A stretch of DNA of 33,444 bases, taken from positions 1 to 33,444 of the forward strand of contig JAKSYS010000682.1 of NCBI GenBank assembly GCA_022925895.1, given 5' to 3'. This stretch comes from Fragilaria crotonensis (taxonomy: Eukaryota > Bacillariophyta > Fragilariophyceae > Fragilariales > Fragilariaceae). Within the stretch, counting starts at the first letter, position 1; each line of letters begins with the position of its first letter. This document shows, piece after piece, positions 1-9,864 of the stretch. The notes beneath the pieces were generated by a model. That model was not told the origin of the DNA and searched no databases. It saw only the letters and a program-made list of their open reading frames with translations. The position numbers were made by a program, and so were the translations under genes.

Positions 1-3
1 AAA

Positions 4-903
4 ATGAAGTATCGAAAGCCTCCATTTGCCAAGTTTGGGGACGCACAATACACTCTGCGACGGAGCACGATTGCTGCTACTTTACGGTTAAGCGCAGACA
101 CTGACAGCGGATGGATGTTTCTTCGAAGTCTGTGCGTGAACTCTGCTTGTCGAGGACAAGGACTTGCGCTCTATTTGCTAGGCTTGGTTTTGGATGACTC
201 CTCTCAGACACACACCAACAACAAGACTGGAATATATTGCTTTACAGAACCCTCCCTATCACAACTGTATTCGAAGGCCGGATTTTGGGAGTCAACAGAG
301 ACTCTCCCCAAGTCAATTTTCCATCGTTGGATGAAACTGAAAGCTCGTGCGAAAGCACAACACCTGCGATGTTTTCAATGGCACGCCTTGAATATTCTTC
401 TTCTTCAGCATTCGAACGAATCCCATCGCAAGACGGGGACCGCGCGCTTACTTTCGGGGACTCGACACTTGAATGTACGAAAAATAGTTTGGAGTGGTCG
501 CCCGGACAACGATACCGTTCAACTTGTTCTGAACGAATACCGAGGTGACACTGTAGTTTTGCTATGGACTGGAGGTGAAGCAACCCTGCCAACAGTGCCG
601 TCAGGGGGTTCGACTACTTATTTCCTGTTGTTGGATGGCACTTGGCAAGAAGCACAGCGTATGTTTCGCAAGATACCAGAACTACGGGGACTACCGCGAC
701 TGTCCCTGCAAGCCTCCGCTCCTTCTGCGTACACCTTGCGGCAGAATTTTGGATGGAGGGAACGCTTTTCACACAATGGCGAGCAGACCTTGCTATGTAC
801 AGCGGAGGTCGGGGCGGAGCTTTTGCAACAGCTAGGTAACCAACCACGAGCGACCCATGTGCGAAATCGTCTGATCGATTTTCAAGTCAAGTTAGTCGAT
901 TGA
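4..903 (+). CDS. GNAT-DTW fusion protein, putative tRNA aminocarboxypropyltransferase
   Basis: 299 residues, uninterrupted. Residues about 35-95 look like a GNAT acetyltransferase core: a beta-strand reading RSLCVNSAC runs into RGQGLALYLL, which fits the R/Q-x-x-G-x-G/A acetyl-CoA loop, and is followed by a YSKAGF-type segment. Residues about 130-285 match the DTW domain: an LLLQHSNESHRKTGTARLL segment, then DGTWQEAQRMF and LRGLPRLSL, which fit the family's DTW and LPR blocks. DTW proteins (bacterial TapT, human DTWD1/2) transfer the aminocarboxypropyl group of S-adenosylmethionine to uridine in tRNA. The cysteine cluster usual at the DTW N-terminus is missing here, and the GNAT part sits in its place. 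The first ATG is only 4 bases into the window, so the true start may lie upstream. The next gene follows in the same direction after 98 bp. Confidence 0.75.
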   Translation: MKYRKPPFAKFGDAQYTLRRSTIAATLRLSADTDSGWMFLRSLCVNSACRGQGLALYLLGLVLDDSSQTHTNNKTGIYCFTEPSLSQLYSKAGFWESTETLPKSIFHRWMKLKARAKAQHLRCFQWHALNILLLQHSNESHRKTGTARLLSGTRHLNVRKIVWSGRPDNDTVQLVLNEYRGDTVVLLWTGGEATLPTVPSGGSTTYFLLLDGTWQEAQRMFRKIPELRGLPRLSLQASAPSAYTLRQNFGWRERFSHNGEQTLLCTAEVGAELLQQLGNQPRATHVRNRLIDFQVKLVD

Positions 904-1001
904 GTCAAACGGGTGCGACCACGTCATAGCATATCCCTGCTTTTCTGTCAAAATCCATAACACTCACTTTTGCTGCAGATTTCCGGCTCGACGTTTGCAC
1001 C

Positions 1002-1904
1002 ATGACGAAATGTTTGCGGATCATTGTCGCCTTGACACTACTCTTTGGTGGGACTCAGGCTTTCACAGTGGGACGAACGAAAGAAGCACTCAATTTGAAA
1101 TCTCAGGGTGCAAACACGGCATCAGTATCTTCAATGACGCCATGGTCAGTCGGTCGACAGTTGTCCAAGGCAACGCAGATTCTGGCCACATCTGCCGGCG
1201 GTGATGACGAAGAATACTCGATAGACCCTTCAAACATTCCATTTGCAGCCCTTTGGGCTGCTCTGCTAGCTTTCGCATTCTTCATCGCTCCCGGGGAGCT
1301 GCAGGGGTCGGCGTACGACCAAAGCATCATCGAGGCAATTCTGGCTAATCCACAGAAGCCAGATGTCAACGAACTCTTTGTTTTCGTTTTTAATCAGTTT
1401 GCAGTCCTTCCCCTGGCCTTGGCATGCGTTGCACTTCCCCAAGCGTCTAAGAAGGGTCCTCCACCAACGCCATTTTTGATTGCTGCCAGTTTTCTTGGCT
1501 ACTTTCTCTTCGGGCCATACATGTTTCTTCGTGGATCTCCAAAGGAGGCGACACGCCTAGGAGATGTGGGATGGTTCACTACCAATGTCTTTGAAAATAA
1601 ACTATTCAATATCGGGGCTCTGGCACTCTCCCTGTACTTTGCCACTCAAGTATCCTGGTCGGACTTTGGCACTACTTCTCAAGGATTCGTCGATATGTGG
1701 AACGTGTCCAAGTTTGTTAGTGTTTCATCTGTCGACCTCTCCGTTCTGACGCTTACTACTGCCGCACTGATCCCTCAAGATTACCGAATCAGAAATCCCA
1801 AGGACGATGGTCAGGCAAATCTCATTGCAGCCTCGACCCTGTTACTACCAGTATACGGAGCCCTAATCTACTGCGTCCTTCGACCTACTTTGCCAGAAGA
1901 GTAG
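1002..1904 (+). CDS. Predicted plastid-targeted multi-pass membrane protein, unrecognised
   Basis: 300 residues. The N-terminus (residues 1-22) is a clean signal peptide, with basic residues, a LRIIVALTLLFGG core and then TQAF. The alanine-phenylalanine step at the predicted cleavage site is the hallmark of diatom bipartite plastid presequences. A Ser/Thr-rich transit-like stretch follows to about residue 65. The mature part has four or five hydrophobic segments, roughly at residues 82-102, 128-150, 162-180, 200-215 and 280-293. It includes GYFLFGPYMFLRG and a polar IPQDYRIRNP loop. I do not recognise the family. The pattern suggests a thylakoid or envelope membrane protein conserved among plastid-bearing lineages. 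It ends 51 bp from the stop of the convergent MscS gene. Confidence 0.7.
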   Translation: MTKCLRIIVALTLLFGGTQAFTVGRTKEALNLKSQGANTASVSSMTPWSVGRQLSKATQILATSAGGDDEEYSIDPSNIPFAALWAALLAFAFFIAPGELQGSAYDQSIIEAILANPQKPDVNELFVFVFNQFAVLPLALACVALPQASKKGPPPTPFLIAASFLGYFLFGPYMFLRGSPKEATRLGDVGWFTTNVFENKLFNIGALALSLYFATQVSWSDFGTTSQGFVDMWNVSKFVSVSSVDLSVLTLTTAALIPQDYRIRNPKDDGQANLIAASTLLLPVYGALIYCVLRPTLPEE

Positions 1905-1954
1905 TTTGTCCTGGGTCCTAGCGGTGTTGAATTTCTAGATCGAATTACCATCAC

Positions 1955-4900
1955 TTAGTTTCCACTAGTATTCGAAGCCTTCGTTGTAGCACCTGCTATA
2001 ACAGCAATGACGTCCGAAGCCTTTACCACTTCATTGGAGTGGGTGGAATCGGCAACGGTTGCAACCTGAATAGGAACTTGCGATTTGTTAATACCAAGCT
2101 GCCTCCCGAGCTCAGTGGAAAACCAAAGAAGCTCCCCACGGTTGTGCAGGACGACTGGGGCATCCTGCCATGACCGCATGTGGCGTACTCGAACAGAATA
2201 TTGGATCAGCTCCCTATTCGTGTCAACCAGCTCACACCGGAAGACCATCAAGGCCTCGTAGATACGGGGACGCTCACGAAGATAGTGCTCAAGCTCTTCC
2301 CGGAAAAACTTAAGTTTTTCTTCGTCAACCTTCGGCAAGTTAAAGTCGAGCGTAAAGCTAATCAACGCATTTGGCGATCGGTTGCAATTAACAATTCGGA
2401 GAGACGATAGAATTCCGTTGTTTAGGACAGCGATTTCATTGGTTGCGGCGAATCTAAGCGTCGTGCACCACAGATTGATATCTACAGTAATGGAAATGAA
2501 ATGTGTGAGCCCGGACAAGTGAGAATTTTGAATTGAACAACGCTTACCTTCTACAAACCATGATTGGGATGTCCCTCCAGCCTCATCCTGCGCTGGTTGA
2601 GCAATCACAATGCGGTCTCCAATATCGTATGGTCGGCGAAAAGCTATGAGCAGAACACCCTTTGTTGCAGAGAGTGAGCGAGCGGCTTTCTGTTGAAAAC
2701 ACACATAACGGTTGTGGACTTACTTCAATGTATTTTGACGCAGACGAACCAACTGCAAAGGCGAATGACACCATTAAGGTAGAGAGCGAGACAAGCACTG
2801 GATACGGGTTGTATTGAAGGATCGTCATGACGACCAGGGCAAGAAGGAAATTTACCAACCCGTCTACTATGCTTTCGAGAACTTTGTTGATAACCGAGGC
2901 GTTGCCGACAGAGGCGCGAAAGAAACGCAACCGCTTATAAACTGTGTCACAGGTTTGAACAAAGGCAAGCAGCGTGAGTTCTCTGTGATTGTCAGGACGA
3001 AAGAGACGCTTCAGTGCCTTATCCTTGCCCTCCATGAGATGCCCTTCCTCATTAAGTGCGAGAAGCCTGATTACGTCATAAGACAAGATGGAAAGGTTGG
3101 TCGACCGAAGGAGGCGGCGATAGGTTTTCCTAGCTGATTTGATGACTTGGTCCCTAGTAGCACAGAGACCGAACGCTGCCCCGAACAGAAGTGGGTCATC
3201 CATGTACGTCAGCGCTTTCCGAAACTTGAGAATTTCTGCAATAGATATGTCAGCCGGTTTGTCAAGCTTGTTCTGAGGCTCCTGCCAACGATCAAGCAGC
3301 CGCTTGAGTTGGCCTATACTATCAACGGATTGAATGGATGCATCAGGAACTCCTGCAGCTTGGCCCGGCCTGTTCGGCCCTTCAGGCGGTGTATGTACCG
3401 TCGACGTCTCAGCATTCTGAGCATGAGGCACTCCGGCTGCGCTCGAAGTACGAGATTCTCCCCTTCGATGTCGATCAGCATCCTCTAACTCACCATCTTC
3501 ACTTGATGCATCTTCATCGTCATCATCGTCGTCATCATCATCGTTTTCACATGCATCATCACTGTCGATGCTATCATCGCCATCGACGCTAGCCAATGAA
3601 TCGTCTGCATCACGAGCGTTAGCGTCAGGAAGTGATTCCCCGAAATCGCCTACAAAATCAATTGCATCGTTTGCCTCGCCGGTACTCTCATAATTGACAT
3701 CGAGTGTGTGCTTCCACGTGCCACCTACTCGACGTGCACTAGACAAGGGATGTTCTTCGTCAACGAATTGTAGCTCTGTCGTGAGCTCTGCAACCTCTGT
3801 GATAAGGACAATATCCGCAAGAATTTGTTCGAGTGTCGTCTTGTAGTTAAGGAAGGTCCTCCTTCCAAAGGACATGGCAACATGCGTGCGTTTGATTGCA
3901 TGACAGGTGCCAGCTAGTAAGACAGACAAAAGGATCCTCAAATAGAAATCACTTTTGAGAATGTGCCCACCAGGATTTGCTGACGAGAACACACCAATAT
4001 CAAGGAAGTAAAGCCAATTCTGCTGAAAGGGATGTTCTCCGTGCAATAGACCCAAATCTAACAGAGACCACAAGATCATAATGAGCGGCTAGCCCTTGGC
4101 ATTGATGAACCACAATGTCACAAGAGGACCGCAAGAATACACCATCCATTTTGTCCTCAACGCAATCCCTTCCACAGCAAGGTACTCGACAACCACGACA
4201 AGTTCAAGAACAAGGGCCTGGCGAGCAATAAAGATTAACCACCACGAGAGAGAGGCGTCGCCAGGTAAGAATTCAACGGAAGGATTGCCCATTTGAAAGT
4301 AGAGAAGAGATGCCACGAGTACTGAAGGGAGGATAACGAATGGTAAAGTGGAGGCAAAAAGGAAACGAAACATTCCTCTCATGCAAGTAACAGGGTTCAA
4401 GATCTCCGCCAGACCAAACCGAGAGCGAGGGAGGCACCAAAATTGGGAAGTTGCGACACTTTCAATGGCCCTCTTCTTCTTTTTTTGTCTTTTCAATCCG
4501 ATGACACTACCAGCCGAACCGTAGGAATAAGAGTATTGATCAGCTCCTGGTGAGGTGACAGGAAGCAAGGGTTCCGTGGTATCGTCCCTTGCAAAGACGT
4601 ACGAGTGTGACTGGGTTTCATCATAGGTGTCCGCTTCGTTGCCGTTGCTATTGTATGCATCGTTTTCAAAAAGTTGATTAACCTTGATAGCTGACGCAAC
4701 CAAATTGTCCATGTGGCTATTGAATTTTCCGTCACCTTTCTCCACACGAAAACTAGTGAACACATCAGGTTTTCCATCTTTTCGTCCCTCAACGTGATCC
4801 TTCACCGACGGCATTCTCCGGGTGAAACCCAGCGTTCCTGTCTTCTTGAGTGCTTTAACTCCCTTCGTGATATTAAATTGCTTTGCGATGGAGGTGAACA

Positions 4901-5135
4901 TATCAGGGACGCCTTTTGCTACTTGCGACATAGGGAAGAAAGTGCTGTCGGCAATGGGAACTCTTTCCAGGGGCGGAACTTCCCCATCGACAGCTGCATC
5001 CCAGTCATTCTTTTTCGTAGCATTCGCTCTCCTCACCTCTAGATTAGAGACTAGCGCTCCCTCCGCTTCTTGTTCCTCATCGAAAGCTAACATGCCTCCT
5101 TGACGGTTCAATGTCCTGGATGGAAGGCTCGCCAT
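1955..5135 (-). CDS. MscS-like mechanosensitive ion channel with an in-frame TAG
   Basis: Spliced as 5135-2724, 2659-2548 and 2481-1955, this gives about 1,016 codons. Residues 1-250 are hydrophilic. Membrane segments lie near 256-281, 297-320, 329-344 and 350-366. An acidic linker with nine consecutive Asp is followed by a soluble linker. The MscS core has a pore helix ending FAVGSSASKYIE (about 790-804), then GVLLIAFRRPYDIGDRI, then a beta-domain with VEDINLWCTTLRFAATNE across the second intron. This layout (long N-terminus, extra helices, C-terminal MscS domain) is that of eukaryotic MSL/Msy channels, which release ions under membrane tension. Codon 349, TAG at 4091-4089, interrupts the frame in the third or fourth membrane segment, and homology-like sequence continues in the same frame directly after it. 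It may be a sequencing error, a null allele or an unusual intron. Confidence 0.85.
2482..2547 (-). other. Intron 2 of the MscS-like gene
   Basis: 66 nt, GTAAGC to CTGTAG on the minus strand. It is a multiple of three without stops, so the open frame reads through it. Splicing makes WFVE-DINLWCTTLRF, which restores the expected MscS beta-domain. Read-through would insert 22 unrelated residues. Confidence 0.85.
2660..2723 (-). other. Intron 1 of the MscS-like gene
   Basis: 64 nt on the minus strand, starting GTAAGT and ending AAAG before GGT GTT CTG. It joins SKYIE to GVLLIAFRRPY, which is the spacing the MscS pore-to-beta junction requires. An earlier acceptor (CAACAG at 2690) would give a 34-nt intron and add ten residues, which fits the fold less well. 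Confidence 0.75.
3515..3543. repeat. CAT/CGT triplet tract encoding poly-Asp
   Basis: Imperfect ATC/GTC triplet run on the plus strand. On the minus strand it encodes the Asp-rich linker of the MscS-like protein. Length variation here would keep frame. Confidence 0.8.
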
Positions 5136-5890
5136 ACTGATCGAAGGATGATCTACGTATCACTTGTTGCTCGTTGCCGCCCTTCTTTGTTATGCGCTCA
5201 GTGTTGGGAGCATCCCGAAAGGCTGTCCTTGAAACACCAAGATACCTGGTAGTCATCTCGAGGAATCATGAAATCCAGAATTTCGTAGATACCCCAGTCT
5301 ACGTTGCCGCTACCTAGAGAACTAGTACTGCAATGAGCACACTATGACATGATAGTAGTCTGAGCACAGTGCGACGCGGTTTCTGGCCATGTGTGATTGA
5401 GTTCTGAGCACTGCAAAAAAACTCTACTACAGTACTACAGTACCAGGTAATATGGTGTACGGTGTACGGTGTTTCCGCATTGGGTATGCGGTATGCATAT
5501 ATTGGCGGGTTGTGTGTTTTGTACTACTATCATACTGTAGCGGTTTGCAGAGGTCCTACCGGTAGTATCATTATTATGAATATGGAATCTGGAACACCAA
5601 GTCACACGAGGCCTTGTTTGGCTCAGCATTTCATGGAGGGTTATATGAATCATAAACGTATACTATATCATATGATCTATGATACGATGATACGTATCTC
5701 ACATATACTCCACATATGCAAGACTCACGTCTCCGTAGATTTTACACGTTTTATTACCGGATATGCAAAAATTCCGGAACCCCTCTGCTAGACTTCTATA
5801 ACGGTTTTCATCAGAGCTGTCAAGCAGTGTCTCGCAAACGGTCAAGAATTCAAATAAGTCCCACCAACTAAAAACACAACATCCTGTTTT
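5136..5890. other. Intergenic spacer between divergent MscS and TRP-like genes
   Basis: 755 bp holding both promoters. Around 5410-5480 it has repeated short words (ctactacagtactacagtacc; gtgtacggtgtacggtg). Around 5640-5730 it is AT-rich with ATATGAT/ATACGAT palindromic words. Small open frames at 5462-5791 have no recognisable protein features. I see no RNA gene. Confidence 0.6.
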
Positions 5891-8800
5891 ATGCCAACCA
5901 TCTTATTTGACGATTGGATCATGAAGGACGATCAAAGCTATCAAAACAACAGGTGGTCGTCATCGATCGTATCCATGCCTGACAATATAGCTCGTATGGA
6001 AGAAGAAGGTGATGTTCACAATGTCGATCATGAAGAAATCATAGGGAGTCCAACCACGGATCCAAAGGTGCGACGCCGAGGATCACCTGCGGCCCCACCA
6101 GGTGTTACTCAACGTAAGCGAGACAAGGAGAATGAGGTTCCGCGCGTCTGGAGGGACGATCCAGTTGGAGTATCGGTGGCTGCTCGACAACCCGATCATC
6201 GACGTGTGAACTTTTCGCCTACGCCCACTGTGCCAACGCCACCGTCTTTGACATGGAAAAATGGTGCGCAAAACCGACCCGTTCTCCACCAACAATGGGT
6301 TTACGATGATCACAGTGAAGCAATTGAGATTGTTGAACGTAAGGGACAAAGTAACGAGGAAATAAAGAACGAGAAGGCGACCACGCCATTATCCAATAAA
6401 GCATCGCCTCACTTGTTAAGAAAAACTTCTGCAATGAAGTCAATCTCATCTTCGCCATCGGATGACTCTAGGCCAATGATGAATCGATCAAATGCGGAGA
6501 TGGAGCTCAGAACAAGCGATAAGATTTATGAGCCCCCAACGCAGCTTCACGATCTGTGTTACAAGGCGAAGAATGTTGATGACCTTCTCGACTTTTTGCG
6601 GTCACCCAGTGTGCGAGGACGAGACTTGTCACTGTCCGCCTCCACGAAGGACAAGAAAGGACGAATCCCTTTGCATATTTTTGCAGAAAATAACGCGTTT
6701 GCTGGATCTTTGTTCACTCCGGTCGATGCAGATGATGACTTTCTCTTGATTCATCACATGTCATCGTACGGTCGTGAACAGTCGAATGACAACAAATTGA
6801 TTAAGTTTGTTCTCGAGGCATTTCTGTCCACCAATCCGGATGGTATCAATTGGCGAGATGCTGATGGTTTCATCCCCTTTGAACGCTCTCTTGTCCAATG
6901 GACCAGGCGCATATACTCGGCAAAACAATCTCGCTCCAACCGAACTATTTCAAGCAACTCTCGTCGCAAGAGTTTCACAACGGAGACGCTACATAGTATG
7001 TGGGCTTCAACGACAATGACTGTCACGTCCGCTATGGCATGGGCAGGACGCTCTCTCCACTTTCAAGCACACCCACGCGATGACGAATCCAGTGAAATGG
7101 AAGATGGCACACTTGGTGAGGCATCTGTGATAGATCCTCGTGCTCCAACGATTTTCCCTACGGCTCCGGTCCGACTAACTTCATTAGCACGATGCTCCAT
7201 CAAAATTCTGTCGCTTATTCTTCAGCAACTCGAGGAGAAAGTGGCACAGTACTCTAATCGACGCATGGGAAACTCATTGCCACGCTTGGAATCACTTCAA
7301 TCAGACTCATTTGACGCTGCGATGGATTCGTTTCGCAGTTTTTGCCAAAGCGAGACTGCCGAGGACGTTGCAAAGCAACTTGTGGCACACATCGCCAAGG
7401 TGCCCAATTTGGTCCTGACGTTGCTTCTGATTGACGACGAAATTGATCGAGATTGGGTTCGTAATACGATCCTTTTCAAACGGATTGCTGTTCACCAATG
7501 TTCGGTCGACCCTTGGATAAACGCCACGCTTCAAAACTCGGACAAGGCTATTGCGCGGCGTGGATTGGACTACCTGCGTTTTGTTTCCGATATCGTTGCT
7601 TGCTCGAAAGAAAACGAGGATGCTTTCTTGGAAGCCATCGCCCAACTAGACGGTTTCATTCCTTCGCTTCTGGCTTTGGACGAGCGTGATATTGAGGAGG
7701 CAGCCACTACCTTCATTGTGCGATCTGTACTCGACAAGATGATATCCAGACCCTTTGCGGCTACTGTCGTCTTTTGCGACTTCTTTTTTCTCTGTATCTT
7801 GATGATTGGATTTCGTTGCAGCGTTAACAATTTCCTGCTGGGTGAACCTCCTGAAATCATCCTGAAATGGATCTACGTTGCGAATACAGGCATATTCTAC
7901 TTTGTCATACGTGAGCTTGGAAAGTGCATCACAATATTGGAACGCACTCGCCAAGCAAGTATTTATTTGTGGAGTATCTGGAATATTGCGGATATTCTGT
8001 CAACTGTCTTCGCTCTCGCAAGTACAATTCTCATTCGGATCAATTTCTCGGAAACCCTTAACTTCGATGATATCGACCCGCTTCGAGCTTTCCTCGCGAT
8101 CACCACGGGATGCCTCTGGATGCGAGCCTTGAGCATCCTTAAATCCCTGAACATTCAGCTTGCTACGTTTGTGTTGGCGATACTTCAAATCTGCAAGGAC
8201 ATTCTCTGGTTCCTCATCATTCTCGGTGCCCTTGTGGCATGCTTTGCCCAAATGTTCTATACTTTACTACTTCCTGCAGCCTGTGCCACGGAAGAAGCCT
8301 ACAAAGAAGCCAGCCTCCAGTGCTCTCAATCGGAATACTATTTACGACTCTACACCATTTTGGGAAACCTTGGAGGCTTTGATGAATTCAACCGAGCCGC
8401 ATTCACGACCAGCTTCTCCGTGTTCCTAATCGTTTTCTTCAGCTTCATGGTGGTGATTATCTTGCTCAACATTCTTATCGCGATTGTTTCTGATTCCTAC
8501 GAGAAATGCCTGATACGATCTCACTGTCTCTTTGGGAGAGCTCGAGTCCTTCTCATTTCAGAACTGGTATCCTTTCAAAACCTGCTTCGAACACAGCAAA
8601 GCTTGGTACAAAAGGATGGTACAGAAAGCTCAAAACGATGCCACCATCATCTATTGAACCGCGGATGGAGTCGGGGATCAATCGGCTTTTTCTGCCTATC
8701 AGTCTTTGTGATCTTTCTGTGGCTCATCAGCGAAGTTGCCGGTTCCTTCTACGGAGAGCGATATGGAAACCTGTTGTTCAGTTTCCTCAGCATCTTCGTT

Positions 8801-9268
8801 AACGTCCTTCTCTTCGCAGCCATCATGGTCTTCTTATCAAGAGGTGCTGAAGACTCCACTCAGGTCGAGGACGCAGAACGACCTGCAAACTCGAGATGGT
8901 ACGACCTTTTCCAACGAATCATGTTTCGACTGCTAGGGACGTCAAAAGAAAAGCCAAAGTTTTCCCGCAAAGCAGAAACTGATGAGTGGAAAGGCCGTAT
9001 CAACTACCTACAAGAAGAGATGGAACGGATCGCTGAGAAGAGTAACGGGCGAATGGAGAGTCAAATCTCAAGCCTTCATTCTGTCATGTCAGAGCCGAAT
9101 CGCGTTGAGGAAGGCCTGTCGAACCTCAGAGCTGAAATCAAGGCAGAATTGAGGGAGATGGAACTCAGGAATAAGGCTGCACTGCAGCAAATTCTAGACG
9201 CCCTTGCACCACGGCAAGCCCTCGGAGAGAGAGCCAGTATTCCGCACTCTGGTAGTCGATACAAATGA
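5891..9268 (+). CDS. TRP/polycystin-like cation channel with C-terminal coiled coil
   Basis: 1,125 residues, one exon. Residues 1-215 are polar and probably disordered. Residues about 215-340 resemble ankyrin-type helices (GRIPLHIFAENNAF; LSTNPDGINWRDADGFIPF). The channel core has hydrophobic segments near 621-640, 656-675, 693-717, 732-751, 760-795 and 841-870, with a pore-loop candidate YTILGNLGGFDEF at about 819-831. The last core segment ends LLNILIAIVSDSYEK, very like the S6 end of TRP and polycystin channels. Two more membrane segments (about 930-950 and 961-983) precede a charged coiled coil (about 1033-1108). It probably passes cations, possibly calcium, across the plasma membrane or an internal membrane. 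A second ATG at codon 11 could be the true start. The stop lies 89 bp from the convergent uS17 gene. Confidence 0.82.
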   Translation: MPTILFDDWIMKDDQSYQNNRWSSSIVSMPDNIARMEEEGDVHNVDHEEIIGSPTTDPKVRRRGSPAAPPGVTQRKRDKENEVPRVWRDDPVGVSVAARQPDHRRVNFSPTPTVPTPPSLTWKNGAQNRPVLHQQWVYDDHSEAIEIVERKGQSNEEIKNEKATTPLSNKASPHLLRKTSAMKSISSSPSDDSRPMMNRSNAEMELRTSDKIYEPPTQLHDLCYKAKNVDDLLDFLRSPSVRGRDLSLSASTKDKKGRIPLHIFAENNAFAGSLFTPVDADDDFLLIHHMSSYGREQSNDNKLIKFVLEAFLSTNPDGINWRDADGFIPFERSLVQWTRRIYSAKQSRSNRTISSNSRRKSFTTETLHSMWASTTMTVTSAMAWAGRSLHFQAHPRDDESSEMEDGTLGEASVIDPRAPTIFPTAPVRLTSLARCSIKILSLILQQLEEKVAQYSNRRMGNSLPRLESLQSDSFDAAMDSFRSFCQSETAEDVAKQLVAHIAKVPNLVLTLLLIDDEIDRDWVRNTILFKRIAVHQCSVDPWINATLQNSDKAIARRGLDYLRFVSDIVACSKENEDAFLEAIAQLDGFIPSLLALDERDIEEAATTFIVRSVLDKMISRPFAATVVFCDFFFLCILMIGFRCSVNNFLLGEPPEIILKWIYVANTGIFYFVIRELGKCITILERTRQASIYLWSIWNIADILSTVFALASTILIRINFSETLNFDDIDPLRAFLAITTGCLWMRALSILKSLNIQLATFVLAILQICKDILWFLIILGALVACFAQMFYTLLLPAACATEEAYKEASLQCSQSEYYLRLYTILGNLGGFDEFNRAAFTTSFSVFLIVFFSFMVVIILLNILIAIVSDSYEKCLIRSHCLFGRARVLLISELVSFQNLLRTQQSLVQKDGTESSKRCHHHLLNRGWSRGSIGFFCLSVFVIFLWLISEVAGSFYGERYGNLLFSFLSIFVNVLLFAAIMVFLSRGAEDSTQVEDAERPANSRWYDLFQRIMFRLLGTSKEKPKFSRKAETDEWKGRINYLQEEMERIAEKSNGRMESQISSLHSVMSEPNRVEEGLSNLRAEIKAELREMELRNKAALQQILDALAPRQALGERASIPHSGSRYK

Positions 9269-9357
9269 GATGAACAACTAGATGAGAACTTCCTAACGTA
9301 GAATGATTATTCACGTAGAATAATTATTCAACTGTATTTATTCGATTTGTTTATGGT

Positions 9358-9864
9358 TTAGAACACACGGAAGGATTTCTTTCCAGAGCTAGCGTTGACA
9401 GCGGCCTCGTGGGAGATAACATTGAAACGGACAGTCTTGGAAAGAGGACGGCATTGTCCAATGGTGACAACATCACCATCCTTGATTGGGAAAGCAGGCG
9501 AGCAGTGAACAGCAATGTTCTTGTGTCTCTTCTCAAAACGACGGTACTTGACAACATAGTGAAGGTAGTCTCTGCGAACAATAATGGTACGCTTCATCTT
9601 GGTCGACACAACCAATCCCTTCAAAATACGTCCTCGGATCGAAACATTACCAGTGAAGGGGCACTTTTTGTCCACGAAATTTCCCTCGATGGCAGCAGCT
9701 GGGGTACGAATTCCAAGACCAACATTCTTCACCCAACGCATGGCCTTTTGAGTGGTACCAATGGCACGCTTGCGGGCGATAAACACGGCATCCTGGGACT
9801 GGTAGGCCTTCTCGTGCTGATCGCACTCGACATACTCCTTTGCAACACGTGGGACAGCAGGCAT
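9358..9864 (-). CDS. RPS11: Cytosolic 40S ribosomal protein S11 (uS17 family)
   Basis: 168 residues against a usual length of about 155-160. The family core is unmistakable: [70 protein letters not shown] and [19 protein letters not shown]. The protein binds 18S rRNA in the small subunit. The N-terminus (first about 35 residues) is lineage-specific. The ATG at 9864 is the only start giving a complete protein. A long frame on the opposite strand (9409-9870) is a shadow of this strongly biased gene. Confidence 0.97.
   Translation of the reverse strand: MPAVPRVAKEYVECDQHEKAYQSQDAVFIARKRAIGTTQKAMRWVKNVGLGIRTPAAAIEGNFVDKKCPFTGNVSIRGRILKGLVVSTKMKRTIIVRRDYLHYVVKYRRFEKRHKNIAVHCSPAFPIKDGDVVTIGQCRPLSKTVRFNVISHEAAVNASSGKKSFRVF

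Noticed and set aside
2690-2723. 34-nt intron in the MscS-like gene
   Set aside because: It would be unusually short and would insert ten residues at a tightly spaced MscS junction. The 64-nt alternative fits better.
5462-5791. Small plus-strand frame in the MscS/TRP spacer
   Set aside because: Composition is that of the repeat-rich spacer and the protein has no recognisable feature.
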